A stretch of DNA of 64,000 nt, taken from the NCBI RefSeq assembly GCF_000508225.1, contig NC_023063.1, positions 1,116,001 through 1,180,000 on the forward strand. The letters run 5' to 3'. Source of the DNA: Ehrlichia muris AS145. Lineage in GTDB: Bacteria > Pseudomonadota > Alphaproteobacteria > Rickettsiales > Anaplasmataceae. This document shows, in pieces, positions 29,474 to 38,372 of the stretch. Both the position numbers and the translations under genes were made by a program. The first letter of the stretch is position 1; each line of letters begins with the position of its first letter. The notes beneath the pieces are model-generated. The model had not been told where the DNA came from and searched no databases. It saw nothing but the letters and a program-made list of their open reading frames with translations.

Positions 29474-30320
29474 TAAAAAAATGTTTTCTATAATAAGGTT
29501 AGCATTAGTATGTCTAGTGTCATATTTACCTATCCAATCTTTTTCAGAATCAAATAATATTTCTGAGAATATTAAACATACTGGATTATATGTTAGTGGA
29601 CAATATAAACCTACTGTTTCTCATTTTAGTAATTTTTCAGTTAAAGAAACTTATACCGACACTAAAAAGTTACTTGGATTACAAAAAAACGCTGATTCAA
29701 TCACAAGCGATATAAAAACAAATACAAAATTTGATATTCCTTATAATGCCAAATTCAAAGATAATGCTATTAGCTTTAGTGGGGCTGTCGGGTATATTGC
29801 TCAAGAAGGACCAAGAATTGAAATAGAAGGATCTTATGAGGAATTTGATATTAAAGATTCTGGCAATTATACAATAAATGAAGCAGCTAAGTACATTGCT
29901 TTAGCAAGGGCAATAGCCAATGGCCAAAATTATCCTGACACAGGCAAATACGTTGTTATAAGAAATAACGGTTTATCTGTCGCGTCTATTATAATTAATG
30001 GTTGTTATGACTTCTCTCTAAATAACTTCAAGATATCACCTTACATATGTGCAGGGTTTGGTGGGGATATTATAGAATTTTTTAGTGCTGTACGTTTTAA
30101 ATTTGCTTATCAAGGAAAGTTAGGCATTAGTTATCCGTTATCTTCTAATGTTATTTTATTCGCTGATGGATATTATCATAAGGTAATAGGCAACCAATTT
30201 AAAAATTTAAATGTTCAGCATGTTGTAAATCTTACTGAAGCACCTAAGGCCACTTCTGCAGTTGCTACTCTTAATATTGAGTATTTTGGCAGTGAATTTG
30301 GGTTAAAGTTTATATTTTAA
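29466..30320 (+). CDS. OMP-1/P28 family outer-membrane protein, eighth member
   Basis: 284 aa. Signal peptide ends at SFS (about residue 23). It carries GLYVSGQYKPTVSHFSNFSVKETY, ISFSGAVGYIAQEGPRIEIEGSYEEFD in successive strands, ALARAIANGQNYPDTGKY as a distinct surface loop, IINGCYDFSLNNFKISPYIC, GGDIIEFFSAVRFKFAYQGK, GYYHKVIGNQFKNLNVQHV and FGLKFIF. It overlaps the preceding small gene by eight bases and is eight bases from the next gene. Confidence 0.93.
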   Translation: MSSKKMFSIIRLALVCLVSYLPIQSFSESNNISENIKHTGLYVSGQYKPTVSHFSNFSVKETYTDTKKLLGLQKNADSITSDIKTNTKFDIPYNAKFKDNAISFSGAVGYIAQEGPRIEIEGSYEEFDIKDSGNYTINEAAKYIALARAIANGQNYPDTGKYVVIRNNGLSVASIIINGCYDFSLNNFKISPYICAGFGGDIIEFFSAVRFKFAYQGKLGISYPLSSNVILFADGYYHKVIGNQFKNLNVQHVVNLTEAPKATSAVATLNIEYFGSEFGLKFIF

Positions 30321-30328
30321 GGAGTTTT

Positions 30329-31165
30329 ATGAATAAAAAACAATTTATTACAATAGGGACAACTTTAGCTTACCTATTGCTGTTGCCTAGTATATCTTTT
30401 TCAGAAGTTAACAATAATGTTACTAGTCAACCTTCTGGATTATATATAAGCGGGCAGTATAAACCAGGAATTTCTCATTTTAACAAATTTTCAGTTAAAG
30501 AAACTTATCATGATACGGCTCAATTAATAGGGTTAAAACATCAGGCTGTCTCTATTAATGAATTTAACACTAATACAGATTTTAATGTTCCTTATAAAGT
30601 GACATTTCAAAATAATATAACTAGTTTTAGTGGAGCAATCGGTTATTCTGACTCTACAGGTCCGAGATTTGAGCTTGAAGGTTCTTACGAGAAATTTGAT
30701 GTTACAGATCCTGGAGATTGTGTAGTAAAAGACACTTATAGATATTTTGCATTAGCCAGAGAAGTTACAAATAATAATCCTAGCACTGAAAAATTCACTG
30801 TTATGAAGAATGACGGCGTATCTATTGCTTCTGTTATGTTTAATGGCTGCTATGATGTTTCTTTAAAAGATTTAGAAATATCACCTTATGTATGCGCCGG
30901 CATCGGTGGAGATTTTATAGAGTTTTTTGATGCATTGCATATCAAATTAGCATATCAAGGTAAGTTAGGTCTTAATTATTATTTATCTACTAGAACAAGT
31001 TTATTTATTGACGGATATTATCACAAAGTTATAGGCAATCAGTTTCATAACCTAAATGTCCGACATGTAGTTGATCTATCTACAGATCCTAAACCTGTAT
31101 ATGCAGTAGCTACACTTAACATTGGTTATTTTGGTGGCGAAATTGGAGTTAGACTCACATTTTAA
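30329..31165 (+). CDS. OMP-1/P28 family outer-membrane protein, ninth member
   Basis: 278 aa with a signal peptide ending at ISFS. It has GLYISGQYKPGISHFNKFSVKETYHD, a segment close to the previous gene (ETYxDTxxLxGL), TSFSGAIGYSDSTGPRFELEGSYEKF, YRYFALAREV, MFNGCYDVSLKDLEISPYVC, IKLAYQGKLGLNYYLSTRTSLFIDGYYHK, and GGEIGVRLTF. TTAAGGAGTTTT sits before its ATG, one of the best ribosome sites in the cluster. Confidence 0.93.
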   Translation: MNKKQFITIGTTLAYLLLLPSISFSEVNNNVTSQPSGLYISGQYKPGISHFNKFSVKETYHDTAQLIGLKHQAVSINEFNTNTDFNVPYKVTFQNNITSFSGAIGYSDSTGPRFELEGSYEKFDVTDPGDCVVKDTYRYFALAREVTNNNPSTEKFTVMKNDGVSIASVMFNGCYDVSLKDLEISPYVCAGIGGDFIEFFDALHIKLAYQGKLGLNYYLSTRTSLFIDGYYHKVIGNQFHNLNVRHVVDLSTDPKPVYAVATLNIGYFGGEIGVRLTF

Positions 31166-31174
31166 AGGAATATT

Positions 31175-32020
31175 ATGAGTAACAAAAAAAGCTTTTTTAC
31201 AATAGGTGTATCATTCATAGCAAATTTATTATTGCTATCTAATGCATTTTCTACAGAAAATACAAGTAATTACACTTATTTCAAACCTAGATTATATATC
31301 GGAGGGCAATACAGACCAGCAGTTTCTCATTTTAGTGAATTCTCAGTTAAGGACACAAATTTCAATACTGTTCGATTAGTGGGATTAAAAAAAGACATTA
31401 GTGCTGTCAATAGCACTAATATTGCTAGTCATACAAATTTTGATTTTCCTTACATTGCAGAATTTCAGGATAATGCTATTAGTTTTAGTGGAACTATAGG
31501 ATATTCATATTCTAAAGAATTAAGAATTGAAGTAGAAGCTTCTCATGAAGAATTTGACGTTAAAAATCCTGAAGGATCTGTTGTAGATACATACAGGTAT
31601 TTTGCTCTAGCACGTGCTGTGACCAACAACAATCCTCAGACTGGAAAATTTACTGTAATGAAAAACGATGGGCTGTCAATTTCATCTGTTATGCTAAATG
31701 TCTGTTATGACTTTGAGCCAGATGGTATACTAGTAACGCCTTATATATGCGCAGGAATAGGAGGAGACTTTATAGAGTTTTTCAATGACTTACACGTTAA
31801 GCTTGCTTACCAAGGTAAAATGGGTCTCAGTTATTCAATATCCCCTGAAGTTAGTTTATTTCTTGATGGATATTATCATAAAGTAATCGATAGCAAATTC
31901 AAGAATTTACATGTTCAACATGTAGCTGATCTTACTGATGCACCTAAATTTACATCTGCAGTTGCTACACTCAATATCGGATACTTTGGTGGCGAGGTTG
32001 GAGTAAGGTTTACATTTTAA
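31175..32020 (+). CDS. OMP-1/P28 family outer-membrane protein, tenth member
   Basis: 281 aa. Signal peptide to about residue 25 (LLLSNAFS). Family strands are RLYIGGQYRPAVSHFSEFSVKD, ISFSGTIGYSYSKELRIEVEASHEEFD, YRYFALARAVTNNNPQTGKF, MLNVCYDFEPDGILVTPYIC, KLAYQGKMGLSYSISPEVSLF, GYYHKVIDSKFKNLHVQHV and GGEVGVRFTF. Shares its short loop type with the seventh and ninth members. A 23-base spacer beginning the TTAATTAAATACGG-type linker leads into the A-B-A'-B' set. Confidence 0.93.
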   Translation: MSNKKSFFTIGVSFIANLLLLSNAFSTENTSNYTYFKPRLYIGGQYRPAVSHFSEFSVKDTNFNTVRLVGLKKDISAVNSTNIASHTNFDFPYIAEFQDNAISFSGTIGYSYSKELRIEVEASHEEFDVKNPEGSVVDTYRYFALARAVTNNNPQTGKFTVMKNDGLSISSVMLNVCYDFEPDGILVTPYICAGIGGDFIEFFNDLHVKLAYQGKMGLSYSISPEVSLFLDGYYHKVIDSKFKNLHVQHVADLTDAPKFTSAVATLNIGYFGGEVGVRFTF

Positions 32021-32043
32021 TTATAATTAAATACGGGAATTTC

Positions 32044-32934
32044 ATGAATAAGAAAAATAGATTCATTGCAGCAGGTACAGCATTGATGTACTTATTGCTA
32101 TCACCTAATATATCGTTTTCAGAAAACATAAATAGTAATGTCAACAAATCTAGGCTATACATCAGCGGACAATATAAGCCCAGTGTCTCTGTTTTTAGTA
32201 ATTTCTCAGTAAAAGAAACAAATGTCCCTACAAAACAGTTGGTAGCTTTGAAAAAAGATGTTGATTCTGTTGAGATTGATAAAGGTGCTGGTAAAGGGCT
32301 TAGTAAGACAGACAATTTTACCCTTCCTTACATGCCAAAATTCCAAGATAATGTTGCTAATTTTAGCGGAGCAGTTGGATTCTTCTATAAAGGCTTAAGA
32401 ATTGAATTAGAAGGTTCTTATGAAGAATTTGATGTTAAAGATCCTGGAGGTTATACAAAAGTAAAAGATGCTTACCGCTACTTTGCTTTAGCACGTGATA
32501 CAGAGACTGGTACAACTCAACCAAAAAACAAAGAATCTTCTACTAGCCCAAACGGGGTTTATTACACTGTAATGAAGAATGATGGGCTATCCATTTCATC
32601 TGGAATGATCAATGGTTGTTATGATTTTACTTTAGGTAGTTTGCCAATATCACCTTATATGTGTATAGGTATGGGTGTAGATGCTATACAGTTCTTTGAT
32701 GCATTACATATTAAGTTTGCACATCAAGGTAAAGTGGGCATTACCTATTCATTATCTTCTAATGTGAGCCTATTTGCTGATGGTTATTATCATAAAGTAC
32801 TAGGCAATAAATTCAAAAATTTGAATGTTCAACACGTTTATGAATTGCAAAACCCTCCTAAAGCTACATCTGCAATTGCTACACTCGACGTCGGATACTT
32901 TGGTGGTGAAGTTGGAGCAAGGTTTATATTCTAA
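32044..32934 (+). CDS. OMP-1/P28 family outer-membrane protein, copy A of a duplicated pair
   Basis: 296 aa. Signal peptide ends near NISFSENI. It is most like the gene at 33861, sharing the upstream linker, the signal region and blocks such as YMPKFQDNVANFSGAVGFFY, GGYTKVKDAYRYFALARD and PISPYMCIGMGVDAIQFF. Surface-loop segments differ between the two (KESSTSPNGVYYT here). KFAHQGKVGITYSLSSNVSL and GEVGARFIF close the barrel. The alternation with the genes at 32958 and 34774 points to duplication of a two-gene block. Confidence 0.94.
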   Translation: MNKKNRFIAAGTALMYLLLSPNISFSENINSNVNKSRLYISGQYKPSVSVFSNFSVKETNVPTKQLVALKKDVDSVEIDKGAGKGLSKTDNFTLPYMPKFQDNVANFSGAVGFFYKGLRIELEGSYEEFDVKDPGGYTKVKDAYRYFALARDTETGTTQPKNKESSTSPNGVYYTVMKNDGLSISSGMINGCYDFTLGSLPISPYMCIGMGVDAIQFFDALHIKFAHQGKVGITYSLSSNVSLFADGYYHKVLGNKFKNLNVQHVYELQNPPKATSAIATLDVGYFGGEVGARFIF

Positions 32935-32957
32935 TTTAATTAAATACAGGAAATTTT

Positions 32958-33836
32958 ATGAGCAAGAAAAACAAATTTATTGTGGTAGGCACAACATTAG
33001 CGTATTTGTTATCATTACCTAATATATCTTTTTCAGAAACTATAAACAATAGTATTGAAAAATATTCCGGATTATATATTAGCGGACAATACAAACCTAG
33101 TGTTTCCGTTTTTAGCAATTTCTCAGTTAAAGAAACAAATGTTCCTACAAAGCAACTTATAGCTCTTAAAAAAGATATAAATTCTGTTGAGGTCGACAAA
33201 GATGCCGGTAACGGTATTAGTAAGCCAGATCATTTCACCATTCCTTATACTGTAGAATTCCAAGATAATGCTGTTAATTTTAATGGAACTATTGGTTATT
33301 CCTTTTCTGGAGGCCCAAGAATTGAAATAGAAGGGTCCTATGAAGAATTTGATGTTAAAAACCCTGGAGGTTATACATTAAATGATGCCTTTCGGTATTT
33401 TGCCTTAGCACGTGAACTGAAAGATAATGCAAACCAGCCCAAAGATAAATCTACTGGTATTTATCACACTGTAATGAAAAATAATGGCCTATCCATAACG
33501 TCTGTTATAATTAATGGTTGCTATGATTTTTCTCTAGATGATTTTTCAGTATCACCTTATATATGTGGTGGTATAGGCGTAGGTGCTATAGAATTTTTTG
33601 ATGCATTGCACATTAAACTTAGTTGTCAAAGCAAATTAGGCATCACTTATTCATTATCTTCTAATATTAGCTTATTCGCCGGTGGCTATTACCATCAAAT
33701 AATAGATAACCAATTTAGAAATCTAAATGTTCAGCACGTAGCTGATCTTAATGATGCACCTAAAGTTACATCAGCAGTTGCTACACTTGATGTTGGATAC
33801 TTTGGTGGTGAGGTTGGAGTAAGATTTATACTTTAA
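32958..33836 (+). CDS. OMP-1/P28 family outer-membrane protein, copy B of a duplicated pair
   Basis: 292 aa. Most like the gene at 34774: both have FxIPYTVEFQDNAVNFN, GYSFSxGxRIE and YDFSLDxxSVSPYIC. It has IGVGAIEFFDALHIKLSCQSKLGITYSLS, in which the usual YQGK is CQSK, and a glycine-rich GGIGVG in place of IGMG. The surface loop is short (KDKSTGIYHT). It ends GEVGVRFIL, with Leu last. The 23-base linkers on both sides resemble those of the neighbours. Confidence 0.94.
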   Translation: MSKKNKFIVVGTTLAYLLSLPNISFSETINNSIEKYSGLYISGQYKPSVSVFSNFSVKETNVPTKQLIALKKDINSVEVDKDAGNGISKPDHFTIPYTVEFQDNAVNFNGTIGYSFSGGPRIEIEGSYEEFDVKNPGGYTLNDAFRYFALARELKDNANQPKDKSTGIYHTVMKNNGLSITSVIINGCYDFSLDDFSVSPYICGGIGVGAIEFFDALHIKLSCQSKLGITYSLSSNISLFAGGYYHQIIDNQFRNLNVQHVADLNDAPKVTSAVATLDVGYFGGEVGVRFIL

Positions 33837-33860
33837 ATTGTAATTAAATACGGAAATTTC

Positions 33861-34751
33861 ATGAGTAAGAAAAATAAATTCATTGCAGCAGGTACAGCAT
33901 TGATGTACTTATTGCTATCACCTAATATATCGTTTTCAGAAAATATAAATAGTAATACTAATAAATTGGGGTTATACATTAGCGGACAATATAAGCCTAG
34001 TGTTTCTGTTTTTAGCAATTTCTCAGTAAAAGAAACAAATGTCCCTACAAAACAGTTGATAGCTTTGAAAAAAGATGTTGATTCTGTTGAGATTGATAAA
34101 GATGCTAACAAAGGGCTTAGTAAGCCAGACAATTTTACTATTCCTTACATGCCAAAGTTTCAAGATAATGTTGCCAATTTTAGCGGAGCAGTTGGATTCT
34201 TCTATTCTAAAGGCTTAAGAATTGAATTAGAAGGTTCTTATGAAGAATTTGATGTTAAAGACCCTGGAGATTATACAAAAGTAAAAGATGCTTACCGCTA
34301 CTTTGCCTTAGCACGTGATATAGAAACTGGTAAAACTCAGCCAAAAAACAAAAATAATAGTGAGCCAAATGGTATTTATCATATTGTGATGAGAAATGAC
34401 GGGTTATCCATTTCATCTGCAATGATCAATGGTTGTTATGATTTTACTTTAGGTAATTTGCCAATATCACCTTATATGTGCATAGGTATGGGTGTAGATG
34501 CTATACAGTTCTTTGATGCATTGCATATTAAGTTTGCACACCAAGGTAAAGCAGGCATTACTTATTTATTATCTTCTAACGTAAGCTTATTTGCTGACGG
34601 TTATTATCATAAAGTAGTAGACAACAAGTTTAAAAATTTAAATGTTCAACATGTTTATAAATTAAATGATGCACCTAGAGTTACATCAGCAGTTGCTACA
34701 CTTGATGTTGGATACTTTGGTGGCGAAGTTGGAGCAAGGTTTATATTCTAA
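33861..34751 (+). CDS. OMP-1/P28 family outer-membrane protein, copy A' of a duplicated pair
   Basis: 296 aa, the partner of the gene at 32044. The first 80 or so bases of the two genes are almost identical, as are the blocks around FSGAVGFFY and MCIGMGVDAIQFFDALHIKF. Differences gather in two places: NKLGLY against KSRLY after the signal peptide, and the surface loop NNSEPNGIYHIVMRND. One inserted codon gives FFYSKGLRIELEG. It ends GEVGARFIF. Confidence 0.94.
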   Translation: MSKKNKFIAAGTALMYLLLSPNISFSENINSNTNKLGLYISGQYKPSVSVFSNFSVKETNVPTKQLIALKKDVDSVEIDKDANKGLSKPDNFTIPYMPKFQDNVANFSGAVGFFYSKGLRIELEGSYEEFDVKDPGDYTKVKDAYRYFALARDIETGKTQPKNKNNSEPNGIYHIVMRNDGLSISSAMINGCYDFTLGNLPISPYMCIGMGVDAIQFFDALHIKFAHQGKAGITYLLSSNVSLFADGYYHKVVDNKFKNLNVQHVYKLNDAPRVTSAVATLDVGYFGGEVGARFIF

Positions 34752-34773
34752 TTTAATTAAATACGGAAATTTC

Positions 34774-35664
34774 ATGAAGGACAAATTTATTGCGATAAGT
34801 ACAGCATTGATGTGTTTATTATCATCACCTAGCATATCATTTTCAGAAACTGTAAATAATAAAGTTGAAAAACACTCTGGATTATACATTAGCGGACAAT
34901 ACAAACCTAGTGTCTCTGTTTTCAGCAATTTTTCAGTAAAAGAAACAAATGTTCCTACAAAGCAGCTTATAGCTCTTAAAAAAGACATTGATTCTGTTGA
35001 AATTGATGCTAGTAATGCTACGAAAGGTATTAGTAAACCAGAGCATTTCAACATTCCTTATACTGTAGAATTCCAAGACAATGCTGTTAATTTTAATGCA
35101 GCTATTGGTTATTCTTTTTCTGAAGGCTCAAGAATTGAAGTAGAAGGGTTTTATGAAAAATTTGATGTAAAAAACCCTGGAGGCTATACAAAAGTAAAGG
35201 ATGCTTACCGTTACTTTGCTTTAGCACGCGATTTAGAAAGTAATAAGTTTCAGCCAAAAAATAAAAGTTCCTCTGCACCCATAGGTGTTTTCCATACTGT
35301 AATGAAAAATGACGGCCTATCTATTTTAGCTACAATAGCCAACATTTGCTATGATTTTTCTCTAGATGAGTTATCGGTTTCACCTTACATATGTGTAGGA
35401 ATGGGTATAAATGCCATAGAATTTTTTGATGCTTTACATGTGAAATTTGCTTATCAGGGCAAGCTAGGTATTAGCTATCAGCTATTCCCTAAAATTAATC
35501 TATTTGTTAATGGATATTATCATCAAGTAATAGGCAGTAAGTTTAAAAATTTGAATGTTCAATACGTTCACGATTTAGCAAACGTTCCTAAAGTTACATC
35601 AGCAGTTGCCACACTTGATGTCGCATACTTTGGCAGTGAAGTTGGAATAAGACTCACACTCTAA
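34774..35664 (+). CDS. OMP-1/P28 family outer-membrane protein, copy B' and last gene of the tight operon
   Basis: 296 aa from the ATG at 34774; an earlier in-frame ATG at 34666 lies inside the preceding gene and is rejected because the signal peptide starts at MKDKFIAI. It groups with the gene at 32958 through NIPYTVEFQDNAVNFN and DELSVSPYIC, but the stretch GGYTKVKDAYRYFALARD is of the A type, so the gene is a mosaic. The final strand EVGIRLTL ends in Leu. A strong hairpin begins 12 bases after the stop, marking the operon end. Confidence 0.94.
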   Translation: MKDKFIAISTALMCLLSSPSISFSETVNNKVEKHSGLYISGQYKPSVSVFSNFSVKETNVPTKQLIALKKDIDSVEIDASNATKGISKPEHFNIPYTVEFQDNAVNFNAAIGYSFSEGSRIEVEGFYEKFDVKNPGGYTKVKDAYRYFALARDLESNKFQPKNKSSSAPIGVFHTVMKNDGLSILATIANICYDFSLDELSVSPYICVGMGINAIEFFDALHVKFAYQGKLGISYQLFPKINLFVNGYYHQVIGSKFKNLNVQYVHDLANVPKVTSAVATLDVAYFGSEVGIRLTL

Positions 35665-35675
35665 CCATTTAACTA

Positions 35676-35715
35676 TTGAAATAATGGGAAACTAATAGTG
35701 TTTCTCATTATTCAA
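35676..35715 (+). terminator. Hairpin terminator of the omp operon
   Basis: TTGAAATAATGGGAAAC (35676-35692) pairs with GTTTCTCATTATTCAA (35700-35715) across a seven-base loop, with one wobble pair and one bulged base. It begins 12 bases after the stop of the last gene in the 24.1-35.7 kb operon. TGCTTTAACAA follows rather than a long T run. Confidence 0.6.
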
Positions 35716-36204
35716 TGCTTTAACAATAAAGGTAGTATATATTAAGTATATACAGGTTTTCTAGTTTTAAATTAATAATAAAATTATATCCCATTAATAA
35801 AAAAGCTTTAAGTTATATAGTACATATTTTTAAGGATCTTCCTCTAATATTTCAAACAATATCTATCAAATTGTATTCTGCTTTACTAGGATGATTTTTA
35901 AATAAATTTTAATTAATTTACTATTCCATATTTATTAATATATGTTATAATATAAAGAATTAGGATAATAGATCTACTTATTAGAACATATACCATTATT
36001 AATAGATAAATGCATAAAGTATTGATTTATGCGCTATAACAATAAATATACGATGTAATAAGACTATAAAAGTATACTTTTGATAATATTTTTATTAATC
36101 AATTAGTAAAATTAATTGTAAATTTTTATTAAAAAATTTCCTCTAATTATTTTAAATATCAATTACTTTTACTGTAAATTTAAAAGAAATTTTATATTCT
36201 AGAC

Positions 36205-36233
36205 TTGCTTTTCTTTACTTCTTTTATTATTCT
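36205..36233 (+). promoter_or_regulatory. Candidate p28-type promoter
   Basis: TTGCTT (36205-36210), 17 bases, TATTCT (36228-36233), 36 bases before the ATG at 36270. It is preceded by GAC, as in the promoter at 40896, and has the same spacing as the promoters of the four following genes, although the surrounding sequence is different. Confidence 0.6.
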
Positions 36234-36269
36234 TAAATTTTGATTATCTTTTATAAAAGGTTTATTAAC

Positions 36270-37121
36270 ATGAATTATAAGAAAATTTTTGTAGGGAGCG
36301 CATTAATCTCATTAATGTCAATCTTACCGTACCAGTCTTTTGCAGATCCTGTAACTTCCAATGATACAGGAATCAATGATAGCAAAGAAGGATTCTATAT
36401 CAGCGCAAAGTATAATCCAAGTATATCACATTTTAGAAAATTTTCAGTTGGAGAAACTCCTATTAATGGAACAACTTCTGCTACTAAAAAAGTTATTGGA
36501 TTAAAGAAAAATGGAAGCATAGCTACCCATAATGATTTCACCAAAGTAGATCCAGTTTTTGAGTTTCGCAATAACTTAATATCAGGGTTCTCAGGAAGTA
36601 TTGGTTATGCTATGGATGGACCAAGAATAGAACTTGAGGCTGCGTACCAACAATTTAATGCAAAAAATCCTGACAATAATGACAGTGATAGTAGTGATTA
36701 CTATAAGTACTTTGGGTTATCTCGTGAAGATACAATAGCAGATAAGAAATATGTGGTGCTTAAAAACGAACGTATAACTTTCATGTCGTTAATGATTAAT
36801 ACTTGTTATGATATTACAGCTGAAGGAGTACCTTTTACACCATATGCATGTGCAGGTATAGGAGCAGACCTTATAAGTATATTTAAAGATTTTAACCTAA
36901 AATTTGCTTATCAAGGAAAAATAGGTGTTAGTTATCCGATTACACCGGAAGTTTCTGCATTTATTGGAGGATATTATCATGGAGTTATAGGAAATCAGTT
37001 TAACAAGATACCTGTAATAACACCTGTAGTATTAGATGAAGCTCCTCAAACTACATCCGCTTCAGTAACTCTTGACACTGGATACTTTGGTGGAGAAATT
37101 GGAGTGAGATTCATCTTCTAG
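36270..37121 (+). CDS. OMP-1/P28 family outer-membrane protein, OMP-1B-like
   Basis: 283 aa from ATG 36270; ten upstream in-frame codons are excluded because MNYKKIFVGSAL is the normal family start. It has DPVTSNDTGINDSKEGFYIS, SISHFRKFSVGETPINGTTS, LISGFSGSIGYAMDGPRIELEAAYQ and YFGGEIGVRFIF. This pattern resembles the E. chaffeensis protein I remember as OMP-1B (p28-14), the member preferentially expressed in tick cells; that assignment is from memory. It stands alone with its own promoter and a downstream hairpin. Confidence 0.93.
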   Translation: MNYKKIFVGSALISLMSILPYQSFADPVTSNDTGINDSKEGFYISAKYNPSISHFRKFSVGETPINGTTSATKKVIGLKKNGSIATHNDFTKVDPVFEFRNNLISGFSGSIGYAMDGPRIELEAAYQQFNAKNPDNNDSDSSDYYKYFGLSREDTIADKKYVVLKNERITFMSLMINTCYDITAEGVPFTPYACAGIGADLISIFKDFNLKFAYQGKIGVSYPITPEVSAFIGGYYHGVIGNQFNKIPVITPVVLDEAPQTTSASVTLDTGYFGGEIGVRFIF

Positions 37122-37126
37122 TTTTA

Positions 37127-37154
37127 TTTACTGTTACACATAATAAGCAGTAAA
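37127..37154 (+). terminator. Candidate terminator hairpin
   Basis: TTTACTG (37127-37133) pairs with CAGTAAA (37148-37154), six bases after the stop codon of the OMP-1B-like gene. The loop is 14 bases. Confidence 0.4.
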
Positions 37155-37175
37155 AAACTTAGCAATTCATATCAT

Positions 37176-37208
37176 AGGGAAAATATGAAGTTATTTCAAG
37201 TTTTCCCT
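37176..37208 (+). terminator. Candidate terminator hairpin
   Basis: AGGGAAAA (37176-37183) pairs perfectly with TTTTCCCT (37201-37208), and the inner TGAA can pair with TTCA around GTTAT. A T-rich stretch TTTCTGCTTTTTCTG follows a few bases later. Confidence 0.45.
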
Positions 37209-37376
37209 TGTGTGTTTCTGCTTTTTCTGATGAAAGGTGTTTCATTTTTACCATGAATATCTTAGTGTGTTGCTTTAGCAAGAAAGTACACTTTTCCTTT
37301 CTATCCAGACAATACAACATATTAAATTTTTCTTACAATAATCACAGATATTTTTCGTAAAAAGCTACCTTCTAGC

Positions 37377-37405
37377 TTGCATTTACCTTACACTTCTACT
37401 ATTGT
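37377..37405 (+). promoter_or_regulatory. Candidate p28 promoter, triplicate copy 1
   Basis: TTGCAT (37377-37382), 17 bases, TATTGT (37400-37405), 32 bases ahead of the ATG; an AGGTG ribosome site lies in between. Confidence 0.6.
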
Positions 37406-37437
37406 TAGCTTATTTTCACTATTTTTAGGTGTGTAAT

Positions 37438-38274
37438 ATGAATTGCAAAAAAATTTTTATAACAACAGCATTAATATCATTAATGTCCTTTCTACCTGGA
37501 GTGTCATTCTCTGACCCAGTACAGGATAGTAGCACTAATGGTAACTTCTATATCAGTGGAAAATACATGCCAAGTGCTTCTCACTTTGGAGTATTTTCAG
37601 CTAAAGAGGAAAAAAATCCTACTGTAGCATTATACGGCTTAAAACAAGATTGGGCAGGTGTATCATCAACAACACACAACGATAACGAATTTAACAACAA
37701 AGGCTATTCATTTAAATATGAAAATAACCCATTTTTAGGCTTCGCAGGAGCTATTGGCTATTCAATGGATGGTCCAAGAGTAGAGTTTGAAGTATCTTAT
37801 GAAACATTTGATGTTAAAAATCAGGGTAATAATTATAAAAACGATGCTCATAAATACTGCGCTTTGGATAAAACAGGAACTGCGAATAACGCTACAGCCA
37901 ATAACTACGTATTGTTAAAAAGTGAAGGACTACTTGACATATCATTTATGCTAAATGCATGCTATGATATAATAACAGATGGAATACCTTTTTCTCCTTA
38001 CATATGTGCAGGTATTGGTACTGATTTAGTATCTATGTTTGAAACTACAAATCCTAAAATTTCTTATCAAGGAAAATTAGGCTTAAGTTATTCTATAAGT
38101 CCAGAAGCTTCTGTATTTGTTGGTGGGCATTTTCATAAAGTTATAGGAAGTGAATTTAAAGACATCCCTACTCTTAAGGCTTTTGCTGCATCAACAGCAA
38201 CTCCAGATATGGCAATAGTAACACTAAGTGTATGTCATTTTGGAATAGAACTTGGAGGAAGGTTTAGCTTCTAA
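37438..38274 (+). CDS. P28 major outer-membrane protein, triplicate copy 1
   Basis: 278 aa from the ATG at 37438, preceded by AGGTG; a GTG three codons earlier is rejected. Signal peptide of about 25 residues ends at VSFS. This is the classic P28/P30 immunodominant porin type: GNFYISGKYMPSASHFGVFSAKEEKN-type N-terminus, NPFLGFAGAIGYSMDGPRVEFEVSYETFDVKNQG in the centre, PFSPYICAGIGTDLVSMFE, and a final FGIELGGRFSF. Two segments, about 73-88 and 143-157, differ from the other two copies and fit the known hypervariable surface loops. Members of this type form nutrient pores and are the main antibody targets. The exact ortholog number cannot be assigned. Confidence 0.95.
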   Translation: MNCKKIFITTALISLMSFLPGVSFSDPVQDSSTNGNFYISGKYMPSASHFGVFSAKEEKNPTVALYGLKQDWAGVSSTTHNDNEFNNKGYSFKYENNPFLGFAGAIGYSMDGPRVEFEVSYETFDVKNQGNNYKNDAHKYCALDKTGTANNATANNYVLLKSEGLLDISFMLNACYDIITDGIPFSPYICAGIGTDLVSMFETTNPKISYQGKLGLSYSISPEASVFVGGHFHKVIGSEFKDIPTLKAFAASTATPDMAIVTLSVCHFGIELGGRFSF

Positions 38275-38282
38275 TTTTGTTG

Positions 38283-38371
38283 TTGCCACATGTTAAAAAT
38301 GATCTAAAATTATTTTCATTATTGCTGCAGACAAAAAAAAGAAAATAGTGGCAAAAGAATGTAGCAATAAT
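38283..38371 (+). promoter_or_regulatory. Interlocking stem element after p28 copy 1
   Basis: TTGCCAC (38283-38289) can pair with GTGGCAA (38348-38354), and ATTATTGCTGCA (38318-38329) with TGTAGCAATAAT (38360-38371, one wobble pair). The order is 1-2-1'-2', so the two stems are either alternatives or a pseudoknot. The element ends one base before the poly-G tract. It may act as terminator or attenuator. Confidence 0.45.
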
Positions 38372-38372
38372 A

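Larger units (their letters stand above)
35665..36269. other. Spacer between the tight omp operon and the singly promoted omp genes
   Basis: 605 bases with the operon-end hairpin at its start and a promoter at its end. Between about 35720 and 36200 I see only AT-rich sequence. Confidence 0.55.
37122..37437. other. Spacer with two hairpins and a p28 promoter
   Basis: The first third holds hairpins at 37127-37154 and 37176-37208. From about 37318 it becomes the first copy of the upstream flank repeated before the next genes. Confidence 0.6.

Noticed and set aside
34666-34773. Longer start for the omp gene at 34774
   Set aside because: It lies within the preceding gene and adds residues ahead of a clear signal peptide.
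32010-35054. Series of minus-strand frames (about 87-122 codons) inside the omp genes with similar sequences to each other
   Set aside because: They resemble each other only because they are antisense to conserved blocks of the duplicated genes; they cross gene starts and linkers.
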